Part shown: one piece after another, positions 34,362-42,387 of the stretch | How the letters are laid out: each line of letters begins with the position of its first letter | Position numbering within the stretch: the first letter of the stretch is position 1 | From: Xanthomonas campestris pv. phormiicola | GTDB lineage: Bacteria; Pseudomonadota; Gammaproteobacteria; Xanthomonadales; Xanthomonadaceae | Reading direction: 5' to 3' | Assembly (NCBI GenBank): GCA_025666215.1 | Contig: CP102593.1 | Location: 3,485,001 to 3,549,000, forward strand | DNA: 64,000 nt | Translations under genes and position numbers: made by a program | Notes under the pieces: model-generated | Databases searched by the model: none | What the model was told of the DNA's origin: nothing | Seen by the model: the letters and a program-made list of their open reading frames with translations, nothing else

Positions 34362-37300
34362 TCAGGGAGGGCTGGAGGGCGTTGGCGAAGCGGGGGTGCG
34401 CGCGGACTCGCGCTCGATCACTTCCACCTTGGGATCCTTCCACGGGCCGGTGACGCGGTAGGTGCGCGCGCCGATCGCGCCCAGCGGCTTGCCCAGCACC
34501 GCGTTGGCGGCAGCGCCGACCGCCGCGCCGACCGGGCCGCCGGCGACCGCACCGACCACGGTCAGCAGATTGCCGGACTTGGGATTGACGTCGATGGTCT
34601 GGTCGAACTGCTGCGCGCGCAGATCGGCCTGCCCGCGCACCTTGATCTCCGCGGCGGGGCCGTCGATCAGCATCGATTCGCTGCGCGCGACGCCGTTGCC
34701 GAACTGGACCTGGCCGTCGATGCGGTTGAAGGCGAAGCCCTTGGAGAAGAAGTCGCGGAAATCGAACATCAGCCGGCGCGGCAGCTGCGCCACGCTGAGC
34801 AGGCCGAGCACGCGCCCGGCGCCGGGATTCAGTTCCAGCAGCTGGCCGTTGCGCGCGGCCACGTCGAGCTGGCCCTGCAGCGTGGCCAGCTGGAACCCGG
34901 CCGGGTCGCCGGGCCAGGCGGCGCGCAGGCGCAGCGTGCCTTCGCCGCCGCGCAGCTGGCCGCCGAAGTCCAGGTTCTGCATCAGTTCGCCCAGGTCCTG
35001 GCTGTCCACGCTGGCGTTGAGCTGGGTGCGCGCGGCGGCGCCCTTGCCGCGCCAGTCGCCGCCGATGTCGATCTTCTGCTTGTCCGAGCGCAGGTGCAGT
35101 TGGTCCACCTGCATGCCGTCGCTCAGCTTGCGCGTGCGCAGCGAAGCGGCGCCGAGGTTCATCGCGCCGAAGCGCAGGTCGTCCACGTCCAGCGCCAGCG
35201 CCGGGATCGTGGCCGGGTCGATCGCCTCGGTCAGCGGCCGCACCGCCGCAGCCGCGGCCGTCGCTACGGGTGTCGGAGCGGAGGCCGGACTGGCCATCAC
35301 CGCGGCCGCCGGCGCGGCGCGCCAGTGCACCCGCGCCAGGCGCCCGCCGAGCACCCCGCCCTCCTTGCTCGGCACGCTCAGCTCGCCGGCCAGCGCCGGT
35401 CCGTCCAGACGCACCGCCACCGTGTCGGCTTGCGGCTGCAGGCGCAGGCGGGTGTTGTCGAACACGCCGCCGAGCAGCAGCAGGTGGTCGGCCAGCACGT
35501 CGATCTGGTGCAGCGGCATCGGGTCTTCGGCGCCCGGCGTGGCCGGCTTGTTCGGATCCGGGCCGCTGACCAGGCCGATCCAGTCGATCGCGTTCAACGA
35601 GGCGGTGCGGCCGCTGACGGTGAGGCCGCTGCTGGGCGGGTCCTCGGCCACGTGATCGCTGCCCATCACCACCTTGACCCCGGTCTTGCCGTTCTGGCTG
35701 CGCGCGACCAGCGCCATTAGCTTGCCGAAGGCCACCTCGATGCGCCCGCTGCCGACCGGCAGCGGCACGTTGACCGAGGTCGCCAGCGGCGCGGCCACGC
35801 CCTTGTCCATCGGCGCCGGCAGCAGCAACTGGGTGCCGACCAGGTCCGAATGCAGTTGCAGGCGGGTCGGCGGCTGCACGCCGCCATCGGCGGTCTTGGG
35901 CAGGCCGACGCCGATGTTCCAGCGCGAGCGGCCCTGCACGAAGGGCTTGAGCCAGGCCATTTCCGGCGCCCGGTCGAGCAGTTCGTCCGCGTCCACCGAG
36001 GCGCTCAGCGCCGCTTCGAACGCCTGCTGCGGATCGCTCACGCCGTCGCCGGCACGCAGCGCCAGCTCGCCGGCATGATCCGCGTACAGCACCGCCAGCT
36101 TCGGCGCCTCGAAGCCGGTGTCGCGGTAGTCCGCGCTGCCGCGCATGTCGTCGAAGGCCACGTCCCAACGGCGGTCGGCGATGCGCGCGCCGAGCAATTC
36201 GACCTTGCCGCGCAGGTGATGGCCGCCGACGCCGGCGCTCAGCGGCTGCAGCAGGTCGAAGCTCACCTCGGCCGGGCCGGAGGCGCTGAGCGCGTCCAAA
36301 GTGTCGCCGTAGCGCTTGCGCAGCGGGCTCTGGCGCAGCATCGCCAACAGCTGGCCGGTCTCGGCGCGGCTGCTGGCCAGCACGCTGAGCTGGCCCTGTT
36401 TGTAGTCCGGCAACGTCGCCGACAGCCGTTCCACCGGCACCCCGCCCATCTCGCCGCGGCCCTGGACCTGGAAACCGTTGCCGATGAACACGACATCGGC
36501 ATCCACCTTCTCCACCGCCGGCCATTCGCGCTGGAAACGGACCTTGCCGTCGTCCAGCCGGGCGCTGGCTTCGAAGCGGCCGTTGTGGTCGACGAACGGC
36601 CACTGGTCCAGATCGCCGGACACCAGCGCGCGGCCGCCGCGCAGGTGCCCGCCCTGCAGCGCGGCGTCCAGCCAGTCGGTGGCCGCCTTGCTCATCTTCG
36701 AATGCACCCAGAATTTCTTCGCCGCCACCACCGGCGCGTCCTGCAGCTGCGCGGCCAGATCGATCCACGGCCGCGAGCCGTCGGCCTGGAAGCGCAGCCC
36801 GCCGCGGACATCGGCGCCGTAATCGGTGCCCTGCACGCGCAGCGCCGGGGTCGCCACGCGCAGGTCCTCGCCGTCGCGGAACACCACGATGCGCCCGGCC
36901 AGTTGCACGTCGTGGGGCACGCCGAAGCCGCTGGGCCAGTCGAAACGCACCGGGCTGGCGGCGTCCAGCACCAGTTCGCCGCCCTGCGCGTCGCCCTCGA
37001 AGCGGCCACGCAGGCCGCTCACCCCGGGCGACTGCCCGACCGGCGCGAACGCCAGCTCGCTCAGGCGGCCCTGGCCATACAGCGGCCCGCCGGCGCGGCC
37101 GCTCAGTGCCACCTGGGTCAGCTGCAGCCGCGGCCGGGCCGCGTGCAGCCAGGTGCGCAGGGACGGCGACAGGCCGTCGCTGAGCGCGGCCACCGCCAGC
37201 AGCGGCGCCAGGTCCAGGCGCTCGCCGAGCAGCGCGAAGCGGCGCCCGCCGGCCACGGTCAGCCCGTCCAGGCGCTGCGTCGGCTGGCCCGCCTGGCCGA

Positions 37301-38240
37301 TCTGCAGCTGCGGCGCATCCAGCCGCCAGCCGCCGTCGATCAGCCGCCAGCGCGCGGTGGCGCGCAGCGTGGTGAACGCGGTCTGCGGCCGCGCGCCGCC
37401 GGCGACCGGCGCCGCGCCGCTCAGGCGCAGCTCGCGCAGCGTGGCCTCGACGCTGACCCCGACGATCCGATGCTGCCGCAGCTGCGCCCAGCCCTGCACC
37501 TGGCCGGTGCCGCCGTCGACGCGGATCCCGCCGGCCTGCAGCAGCCCCGACCAGCCAGCCAGCTCGGCCGGGCGCGCGGCCACATAGGCCTGGCCGTCGC
37601 CGCGCCGGCGGTCCATGTCCAGCACCGCGGTCAACGGCGCCTGCCTGGGATCGATCCAGCCCTGCGCACCGACGCGCAGGCGGTCGCCGTCCACGCGCAG
37701 GCGCAGGTCGATCTTCGGCAACGTCGCCTCCACGCCCAGCTGCGGCGCATGCACCGCCAGCCGGCCGTCGATGACCTGCAATTCGCCCAGGCCCTGCAGC
37801 GCGTCCAGCGGATCGCCGCCCTGCCCGGTGGTCGGCAGGCCCTGCACCGACCAGCTGCCGTCGGCGCCGCGCAGCAGGGTCAGCGCCAGCCCGCGCAGGC
37901 GCAGCTCGGTGAACGAGCGGCCCGGCAACAGGCCGGCGTACATCGACACCAGCACCTCGGCCTGGCCGATGCGCACGCCATCGCCGGCGCCCACGCGCAA
38001 GCCATCCAGGCGCAGCAGCGGACCGCGCCGGGTCCAGGCGGTCTGGACCCGGTCGAACCGGATCGGGCGCCCGGCACGCTCGCTGAGCCAGGCCTGGATC
38101 CGCTGCGGGTGCCGCTCCACGAACGGCAGCGCCTGGCTCAACGCGCCTACCAGCAACGCCACGCACACCAGCCCGATCGCCACCGCGTAGAACGCGAAAC
38201 GGCGGGCCAGGCGCAGGCGGCGGCGCAGGGGGGTGGGCAT
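34362..38240 (-). CDS. yhdP: YhdP family AsmA-like inter-membrane phospholipid transport protein
   Basis: 1292 residues, matching the family. One N-terminal membrane anchor (FAFYAVAIGLVCVALLVGAL, about 15-37), then a long beta-rich region with repeated short strands (DUF3971/AsmA-like, residues about 40-1250). The C-terminal part contains the family segment YRVTGPWKDPKVEVIER. In E. coli YhdP is one of the AsmA-like proteins carrying phospholipid toward the outer membrane. The start codon is only 3 bp from a 7-bp repeat array, so its leader lies within that repeat. Likely co-transcribed with tldD; this arrangement rng-yhdP-tldD is common. Confidence 0.93.
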   Translation of the reverse strand: MPTPLRRRLRLARRFAFYAVAIGLVCVALLVGALSQALPFVERHPQRIQAWLSERAGRPIRFDRVQTAWTRRGPLLRLDGLRVGAGDGVRIGQAEVLVSMYAGLLPGRSFTELRLRGLALTLLRGADGSWSVQGLPTTGQGGDPLDALQGLGELQVIDGRLAVHAPQLGVEATLPKIDLRLRVDGDRLRVGAQGWIDPRQAPLTAVLDMDRRRGDGQAYVAARPAELAGWSGLLQAGGIRVDGGTGQVQGWAQLRQHRIVGVSVEATLRELRLSGAAPVAGGARPQTAFTTLRATARWRLIDGGWRLDAPQLQIGQAGQPTQRLDGLTVAGGRRFALLGERLDLAPLLAVAALSDGLSPSLRTWLHAARPRLQLTQVALSGRAGGPLYGQGRLSELAFAPVGQSPGVSGLRGRFEGDAQGGELVLDAASPVRFDWPSGFGVPHDVQLAGRIVVFRDGEDLRVATPALRVQGTDYGADVRGGLRFQADGSRPWIDLAAQLQDAPVVAAKKFWVHSKMSKAATDWLDAALQGGHLRGGRALVSGDLDQWPFVDHNGRFEASARLDDGKVRFQREWPAVEKVDADVVFIGNGFQVQGRGEMGGVPVERLSATLPDYKQGQLSVLASSRAETGQLLAMLRQSPLRKRYGDTLDALSASGPAEVSFDLLQPLSAGVGGHHLRGKVELLGARIADRRWDVAFDDMRGSADYRDTGFEAPKLAVLYADHAGELALRAGDGVSDPQQAFEAALSASVDADELLDRAPEMAWLKPFVQGRSRWNIGVGLPKTADGGVQPPTRLQLHSDLVGTQLLLPAPMDKGVAAPLATSVNVPLPVGSGRIEVAFGKLMALVARSQNGKTGVKVVMGSDHVAEDPPSSGLTVSGRTASLNAIDWIGLVSGPDPNKPATPGAEDPMPLHQIDVLADHLLLLGGVFDNTRLRLQPQADTVAVRLDGPALAGELSVPSKEGGVLGGRLARVHWRAAPAAAVMASPASAPTPVATAAAAAVRPLTEAIDPATIPALALDVDDLRFGAMNLGAASLRTRKLSDGMQVDQLHLRSDKQKIDIGGDWRGKGAAARTQLNASVDSQDLGELMQNLDFGGQLRGGEGTLRLRAAWPGDPAGFQLATLQGQLDVAARNGQLLELNPGAGRVLGLLSVAQLPRRLMFDFRDFFSKGFAFNRIDGQVQFGNGVARSESMLIDGPAAEIKVRGQADLRAQQFDQTIDVNPKSGNLLTVVGAVAGGPVGAAVGAAANAVLGKPLGAIGARTYRVTGPWKDPKVEVIERESARTPASPTPSSPP

Positions 38241-38374
38241 TTACTCGGGACTCGGGACTCGGGACTCGGGACTCGGAAAAGCAAGGGCACACGCCGCACC
38301 CTCGCGCACGGAAACCCAGCAGCGCACGCGCTTGTGCTTGCCGAGTCCCGAGTCCCGAGTCCCGAGTCCCGGCC
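38241..38374. repeat. Inverted GGGACTC-array element between rng and yhdP
   Basis: Left arm 38243-38276 (about 4.7 copies of CTCGGGA, ending CGGAAAA) and right arm 38340-38373 (GAGTCCC copies) are inverted repeats around a 63-bp spacer. The element fills the whole gap between the rng stop (38375) and the yhdP start (38240). The left boundary ACTCGGAAAA also occurs in the element at 48140-48303. It can form a very long stem in the transcript. Confidence 0.9.
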
Positions 38375-39865
38375 TCACAGCAACACCACGTCGAACTGCT
38401 CCTGCAGGTATTGTTCGTCGGCCTGGAAGCGGATGCTCTTGCCGAGGAATTCCTCCAGCTCGGCCACCGCCGAGGATTCCTCGTCGGTGATCCGCGCCAC
38501 CACCTTGCTCGAGGCGATCACCAGCAGCCGCGCCGCATCGAACTGGCGCACCGCGCGGGTGATCTCGCGGAAGATCTCGTAGGTCACGGTCTCGGCGGTC
38601 TTGATCGAGCCGCGCCCGCTGCACTCCGGGCACGGCTCGGACAGCTGCCGCTCCAGGCTCTCGACGGTGCGCTTGCGGGTCATCTCGACCAGGCCCAGCG
38701 GCGAGAATTCGTAGACCGTGGTCTTGGCGTGGTCGCGCGACAAGGCCTTTTCCAGCGTGCGCAGCACCTGGCGGCGGTGCTCGGCGTCGTCCATGTCGAT
38801 GAAGTCGATGATGATGATGCCGCCCAGGTTGCGCAGCCGCAGCTGCCGCGCCACCGCCTGCGCCGCCTCCAGGTTGGTGCGGAACACCGTTTCCTCGAGG
38901 TTGCGCTGGCCCAGGAACGAGCCGGTGTTGACGTCGATGGTGGTCATCGCCTCGGTCTGGTCGATGACCAGGTAGCCGCCGGACTTCAGCGGCACCTGCT
39001 TGTCCAGCGCGCGCGCGATCTCGTCCTCGACCCCGTACAGGTCGAAGATCGGGCGGTCGCCGGTGTACAGCTCCAGGCGCTCGGCCAGCACCGGCATGTA
39101 CTTGGCGACGAACGCCTGCAGCCGCTCGAAGGTCTCGTGCGAATCGACCTTGACCTTCTCCACGTCCTTGCGGATCAGGTCGCGCACCGCGCGCAGCGGC
39201 AGGCTCAGGTCCTCGTAGATGATGCTGGCCGGGGCGCCGTCGCGGCCGCGCCGCTCGACCACGTTCCAGACCCGCGACAGGTAGGCGATGTCCTCGGCCA
39301 GCGCCTCGGCCGGCTGGCCCTCGGCATTGGTGCGGATGATGTAGCCGAAACCGCCGTGGCTGGCGGCCAGGTCGGCGACCAGGGTCTTCAGCCGCAGCCG
39401 CTCGGTCTCGTCCTCGATCCGCGCCGACACCCCGATCACCCGCGACTGCGGCAGCAGCACCAGATAGCGCGAGGGAATGCTGATCTGGGTGGTCAGCCGC
39501 GCGCCCTTGCTGCCGATCGGGTCCTTGACCACCTGCACCACGATGTCCTGGCCGTCGCGCAGCAGCTCCACGATCGGCACCCCCGACGCCACCGGCAGCG
39601 GCGGCGCCTCGTCGGTGTCGCCGTTGGCCACCGGCGCCGGCCGCACCACGTCGTTGGCGTGCAGGAACGCCGCGCGCTCCAGCCCGACCTCGACGAACGC
39701 CGCCTGCATGCCCGGCATGACCCGCTGCACCCGGCCCTTGTAGATGTTGCCCACCACGCCGCGGCGCCAGCCGCGCTCGATGTGCAGCTCCTGCAGCATG
39801 CCGTTCTCGATGACGGCCACCCGGGTCTCGCGCGGTGTGACGTTGACCAGGATCTCTTGCGACAT
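38375..39865 (-). CDS. rng: Ribonuclease G
   Basis: 496 residues from ATG 39865, whose last base is shared with the maf stop (1-base overlap); a TTG one codon upstream is less likely. N-terminal S1 domain (about 36-128, with NIYKGRVQRVMPGMQAAFVE), RNase H-like middle, catalytic Asp311 in TIDVNTG and Asp354 in IIDFIDMD, and the zinc-link Cys pair CPEC (412, 415). This is the RNase G/E catalytic core without the RNase E scaffold tail. It processes 16S rRNA 5' ends and degrades mRNA. Translationally coupled to maf. Confidence 0.96.
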   Translation of the reverse strand: MSQEILVNVTPRETRVAVIENGMLQELHIERGWRRGVVGNIYKGRVQRVMPGMQAAFVEVGLERAAFLHANDVVRPAPVANGDTDEAPPLPVASGVPIVELLRDGQDIVVQVVKDPIGSKGARLTTQISIPSRYLVLLPQSRVIGVSARIEDETERLRLKTLVADLAASHGGFGYIIRTNAEGQPAEALAEDIAYLSRVWNVVERRGRDGAPASIIYEDLSLPLRAVRDLIRKDVEKVKVDSHETFERLQAFVAKYMPVLAERLELYTGDRPIFDLYGVEDEIARALDKQVPLKSGGYLVIDQTEAMTTIDVNTGSFLGQRNLEETVFRTNLEAAQAVARQLRLRNLGGIIIIDFIDMDDAEHRRQVLRTLEKALSRDHAKTTVYEFSPLGLVEMTRKRTVESLERQLSEPCPECSGRGSIKTAETVTYEIFREITRAVRQFDAARLLVIASSKVVARITDEESSAVAELEEFLGKSIRFQADEQYLQEQFDVVLL

Positions 39866-40431
39866 CAAAGCACTCCGAAGGCGCGCAGCAGGTGGGAAGT
39901 CTGGTGCAGGGGCAGACCCATCACCCCGGAATAACTGCCGTCCAGGCGGCTGACGAAACGCTCGGCGCCGCCCTGGATCGCATAGGCGCCGGCCCGCCCC
40001 ATCGGCTCGCCGCTGGCCACGTAGTCGGCGATGTCCTGCGCCGACAGGGCCGCGAAGCTGACCTGGGTCGGCACCAGCAGCACCTCCTCGCGCGCCGCGG
40101 CGACCAGCGCCACCGCGGTGATCGCCTGGTGGGTACGCGCGGACAACGCAGCCAGCATCGCCGCCGCGTCGGCGGCGTCGGCCGGCTTGCCGAACACGCG
40201 ATCGTCCAGCACCACCTCGGTGTCGGCGCCGAGCACGACGGCATCGGCCGCGCCGGCCAGCTGCGCCATGCCGGCGCGGGCCTTGTCCAAGGCCACGCGG
40301 CGCACATAGGCTTGCGCGGATTCGTCGGCCGCGCGCACTTCCGGCACCTCCAGATCGAGGATCCGGAACGGCACGCCCAGGCGCGTCAGCAGTTCGTTTC
40401 TGCGGGGGGAACGGGAAGCGAGATACAGCAT
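39865..40431 (-). CDS. maf: Maf-family nucleotide pyrophosphatase
   Basis: 188 residues from ATG 40431. [12 protein letters not shown] is the Maf signature at the N-terminus, with [18 protein letters not shown] in the middle and [20 protein letters not shown] near the end, matching the YhdE-type dTTP/UTP pyrophosphatase of the Maf family. It removes pyrophosphate from non-canonical or excess nucleotides. The gene overlaps rng, a classic neighbour. Confidence 0.95.
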   Translation of the reverse strand: MLYLASRSPRRNELLTRLGVPFRILDLEVPEVRAADESAQAYVRRVALDKARAGMAQLAGAADAVVLGADTEVVLDDRVFGKPADAADAAAMLAALSARTHQAITAVALVAAAREEVLLVPTQVSFAALSAQDIADYVASGEPMGRAGAYAIQGGAERFVSRLDGSYSGVMGLPLHQTSHLLRAFGVL

Positions 40432-40563
40432 GGCGGAAGGATAACCCGGCGGGCCTGACTGAACGATCGCTAATTCCGGCGGCGCGCCGTCGACCCCGCC
40501 CCGAATCACGACGCGTTCATCGTCGCGGCAACACCCTCGCCCCACTTTCAAGGAGAACATCCG

Positions 40564-41301
40564 ATGCGTGCACTATCCGTCTGTCCGCTGCTGCTGGCCC
40601 TGACCCTTGCCCTAGGAGGCACGATGACCGCCCACGCCCAAACCGCCGCACCGGGCTATGCCGTGCCCGCCGACGGCACCCTGCTCAACATCGCCGCGCA
40701 GGCCGAGGCCAGGCACGCGCCGGACGTGGCCACGCTGTCGACCGGCGTGGTCACCCAGGCCAGCGACAGTGCCGCGGCGATGCGCCACAACGCCGAACAG
40801 ATGACCAAGGTGCTGACCGCGATCCGCGCCGCCGGCATCGCCGACAAGGACGTGCAGACCAGCGGCGTCAACCTCAGCCCGCAATACAAGTACGCCGAGA
40901 ACCAGGCGCCGCAGATCCTCGGCTACCAGGCCAGCAACTCGGTCAACCTGAAAGTGCGCGACCTCGGCAAGCTCGGCAAGGTGCTGGACGCGCTGGCCGC
41001 GCAAGGCGCCAACCAGATCAACGGCCCCAGCTTCGAGATCGACGATCCGGAACCGCTGTACGACCAGGCCCGGGTCGATGCCTTGAAGAAGGCGCAGGTC
41101 CGCGCGCAGACCTACGCCAAGTCGCTGGGCCTGCGCGTGCGCCGCATCGTCAGCATCTCCGAAGGCAGCGGCGGCGGCGTGCGCCCGATGCCGATGATCC
41201 GCACGATGGCGATGAAGGCGGAGATGGACAGCACCCCGGTGGCGACCGGCGAGAGCAGCGTGTCGGTCAACCTGGACGTGGTGTTCGAACTGGGCAAGTA
41301 A
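40564..41301 (+). CDS. SIMPL (DUF541) domain secreted protein
   Basis: 245 residues. A strong AAGGAG ribosome site lies 6-8 bp before the ATG. Signal peptide to about residue 25 (AHAQ). The SIMPL/DUF541 domain starts with [20 protein letters not shown] and contains [32 protein letters not shown]. The end reads VDVVFEL-like ([11 protein letters not shown]). Family members such as E. coli YggE are periplasmic or outer-membrane-associated and linked to oxidative stress; mechanism unknown. It is divergent from maf/rng. Confidence 0.93.
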   Translation: MRALSVCPLLLALTLALGGTMTAHAQTAAPGYAVPADGTLLNIAAQAEARHAPDVATLSTGVVTQASDSAAAMRHNAEQMTKVLTAIRAAGIADKDVQTSGVNLSPQYKYAENQAPQILGYQASNSVNLKVRDLGKLGKVLDALAAQGANQINGPSFEIDDPEPLYDQARVDALKKAQVRAQTYAKSLGLRVRRIVSISEGSGGGVRPMPMIRTMAMKAEMDSTPVATGESSVSVNLDVVFELGK

Positions 41302-41541
41302 GCCCGGCTCGCACCAGCTTGCCGACGACGGCGCCTGCGGGCGCCGTCGTCGTTTCCGCGCCAGCCAATCCATGGGCGCGGAGCGCTGGCCGCGCGCGTC
41401 CTGTGCCGCCGCTTGCCATGCCGATGGCGACGGGTGCAATGTCGGAAGCGCGGGCGGGTGCCGCATCGACCCCGTCCGCCGCGCTGGCGCGTTTGGTCGT
41501 ACCGCAAGTCCACAAGACGCACTTCATCATGGAGGTGGATC

Positions 41542-42222
41542 ATGGTTCGCACGCAACTCCCCGCTCCCTCGTTCGGTATCGACCTGTCGCGGATCCTGGC
41601 GCTCAGCGCCGCGATCGGCCTGCACCTGTTGGCCATGCTGCTGTTGCTGATCCCGCTCTCGCACGTGGCGCCGCCGCAGGAACCGGCGCAGCCGCAGCCG
41701 CGCTGGCAACAGCCGGTCGTGGTGCCGATCACCCCGACCCCGCCGCAGCCCGTCCTGCAGCCCGAAAAGCGGCCGATGACCCAGCCGCGGGTGCCGACCG
41801 CCGTGCCGGTCCCGACGCCGCTGCAGGCGCCGCTGGCCGACACCAGCCCGCTGCCGATGCAGGCCGAGAGCGCCGATCCGGCACCCACCGCGGCCGAGCC
41901 GACCGTGCCGACCGTGCCGCCGGGTCCGAGCGGCGCAGCGGTCGCCGGCATGCAACTGCACTACCTGCGTGCGCCGGCCCCGCCCTACCCGCGCGAGGCG
42001 CTGCGCGACGGCCTGCAGGGCAGCGTGTTGCTGCGCGTGCTGGTCGGCGTCGACGGCCAGCCGCTGGAGGTCAGCATCGCCAGGAGCAGTGGCCACCGGA
42101 TCCTGGATCAGGCCGCACGCGAGCAGGTGCTGAAGCGCTGGAAGTTCCATGCCGCATTGCAACAAGGAACCCCGATTCAGGCCTACGGACTGGTGCCGGT
42201 GGATTTTTCGCTGGGCCGTTGA
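41542..42222 (+). CDS. TonB-family energy transducer
   Basis: 226 residues. GGAGG 6-8 bp upstream supports ATG 41542. One N-terminal membrane span (LALSAAIGLHLLAMLLLLIP, about 19-38), a Pro-rich periplasmic linker (about 45-140), and a C-terminal TonB domain with YPREALRDGLQGSVLLRVLV and an end in WKFHAALQQG. It should couple the ExbB/ExbD proton channel to outer-membrane receptors. No exbB/exbD here. The TonB-dependent receptor gene 166 bp downstream is a likely dedicated partner. Alternative: a generic TonB paralogue; Xanthomonads have several. Confidence 0.93.
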   Translation: MVRTQLPAPSFGIDLSRILALSAAIGLHLLAMLLLLIPLSHVAPPQEPAQPQPRWQQPVVVPITPTPPQPVLQPEKRPMTQPRVPTAVPVPTPLQAPLADTSPLPMQAESADPAPTAAEPTVPTVPPGPSGAAVAGMQLHYLRAPAPPYPREALRDGLQGSVLLRVLVGVDGQPLEVSIARSSGHRILDQAAREQVLKRWKFHAALQQGTPIQAYGLVPVDFSLGR

Positions 42223-42258
42223 ATGCTGGCGCGTCCCCGGTGCAGGAGCGTGCAGCGG

Positions 42259-42387
42259 GGTCGCTTTAATTTAAAATTCACAATTCATTCACGACAAATA
42301 CACCTAGATGGCATCAGCCGAGCCTTTGTGCCGGCACTTGGCAAAAATTAGAAATCAAAACTTGCGCTTCCAGTTAGGAGAGAGACT
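42259..42387 (+). promoter_or_regulatory. AT-rich leader and ribosome site before the TonB-dependent receptor
   Basis: Bases 42266-42360 are much more A+T-rich than the surroundings (TTTAATTTAAAATTCACAAT and AAAAATTAGAAATCAAAAC), typical of promoter DNA in these genomes. A clean AGGAGAG ribosome site at 42376-42382 sits 5 bp from the GTG at 42388 and fixes that start. Promoter boxes are not assigned. Confidence 0.5.

Noticed and set aside
38243..38373. CRISPR array suggested by regularly spaced short repeats
   Set aside because: The repeats are contiguous 7-bp units without spacers between them, arranged as inverted arms, with no cas genes.
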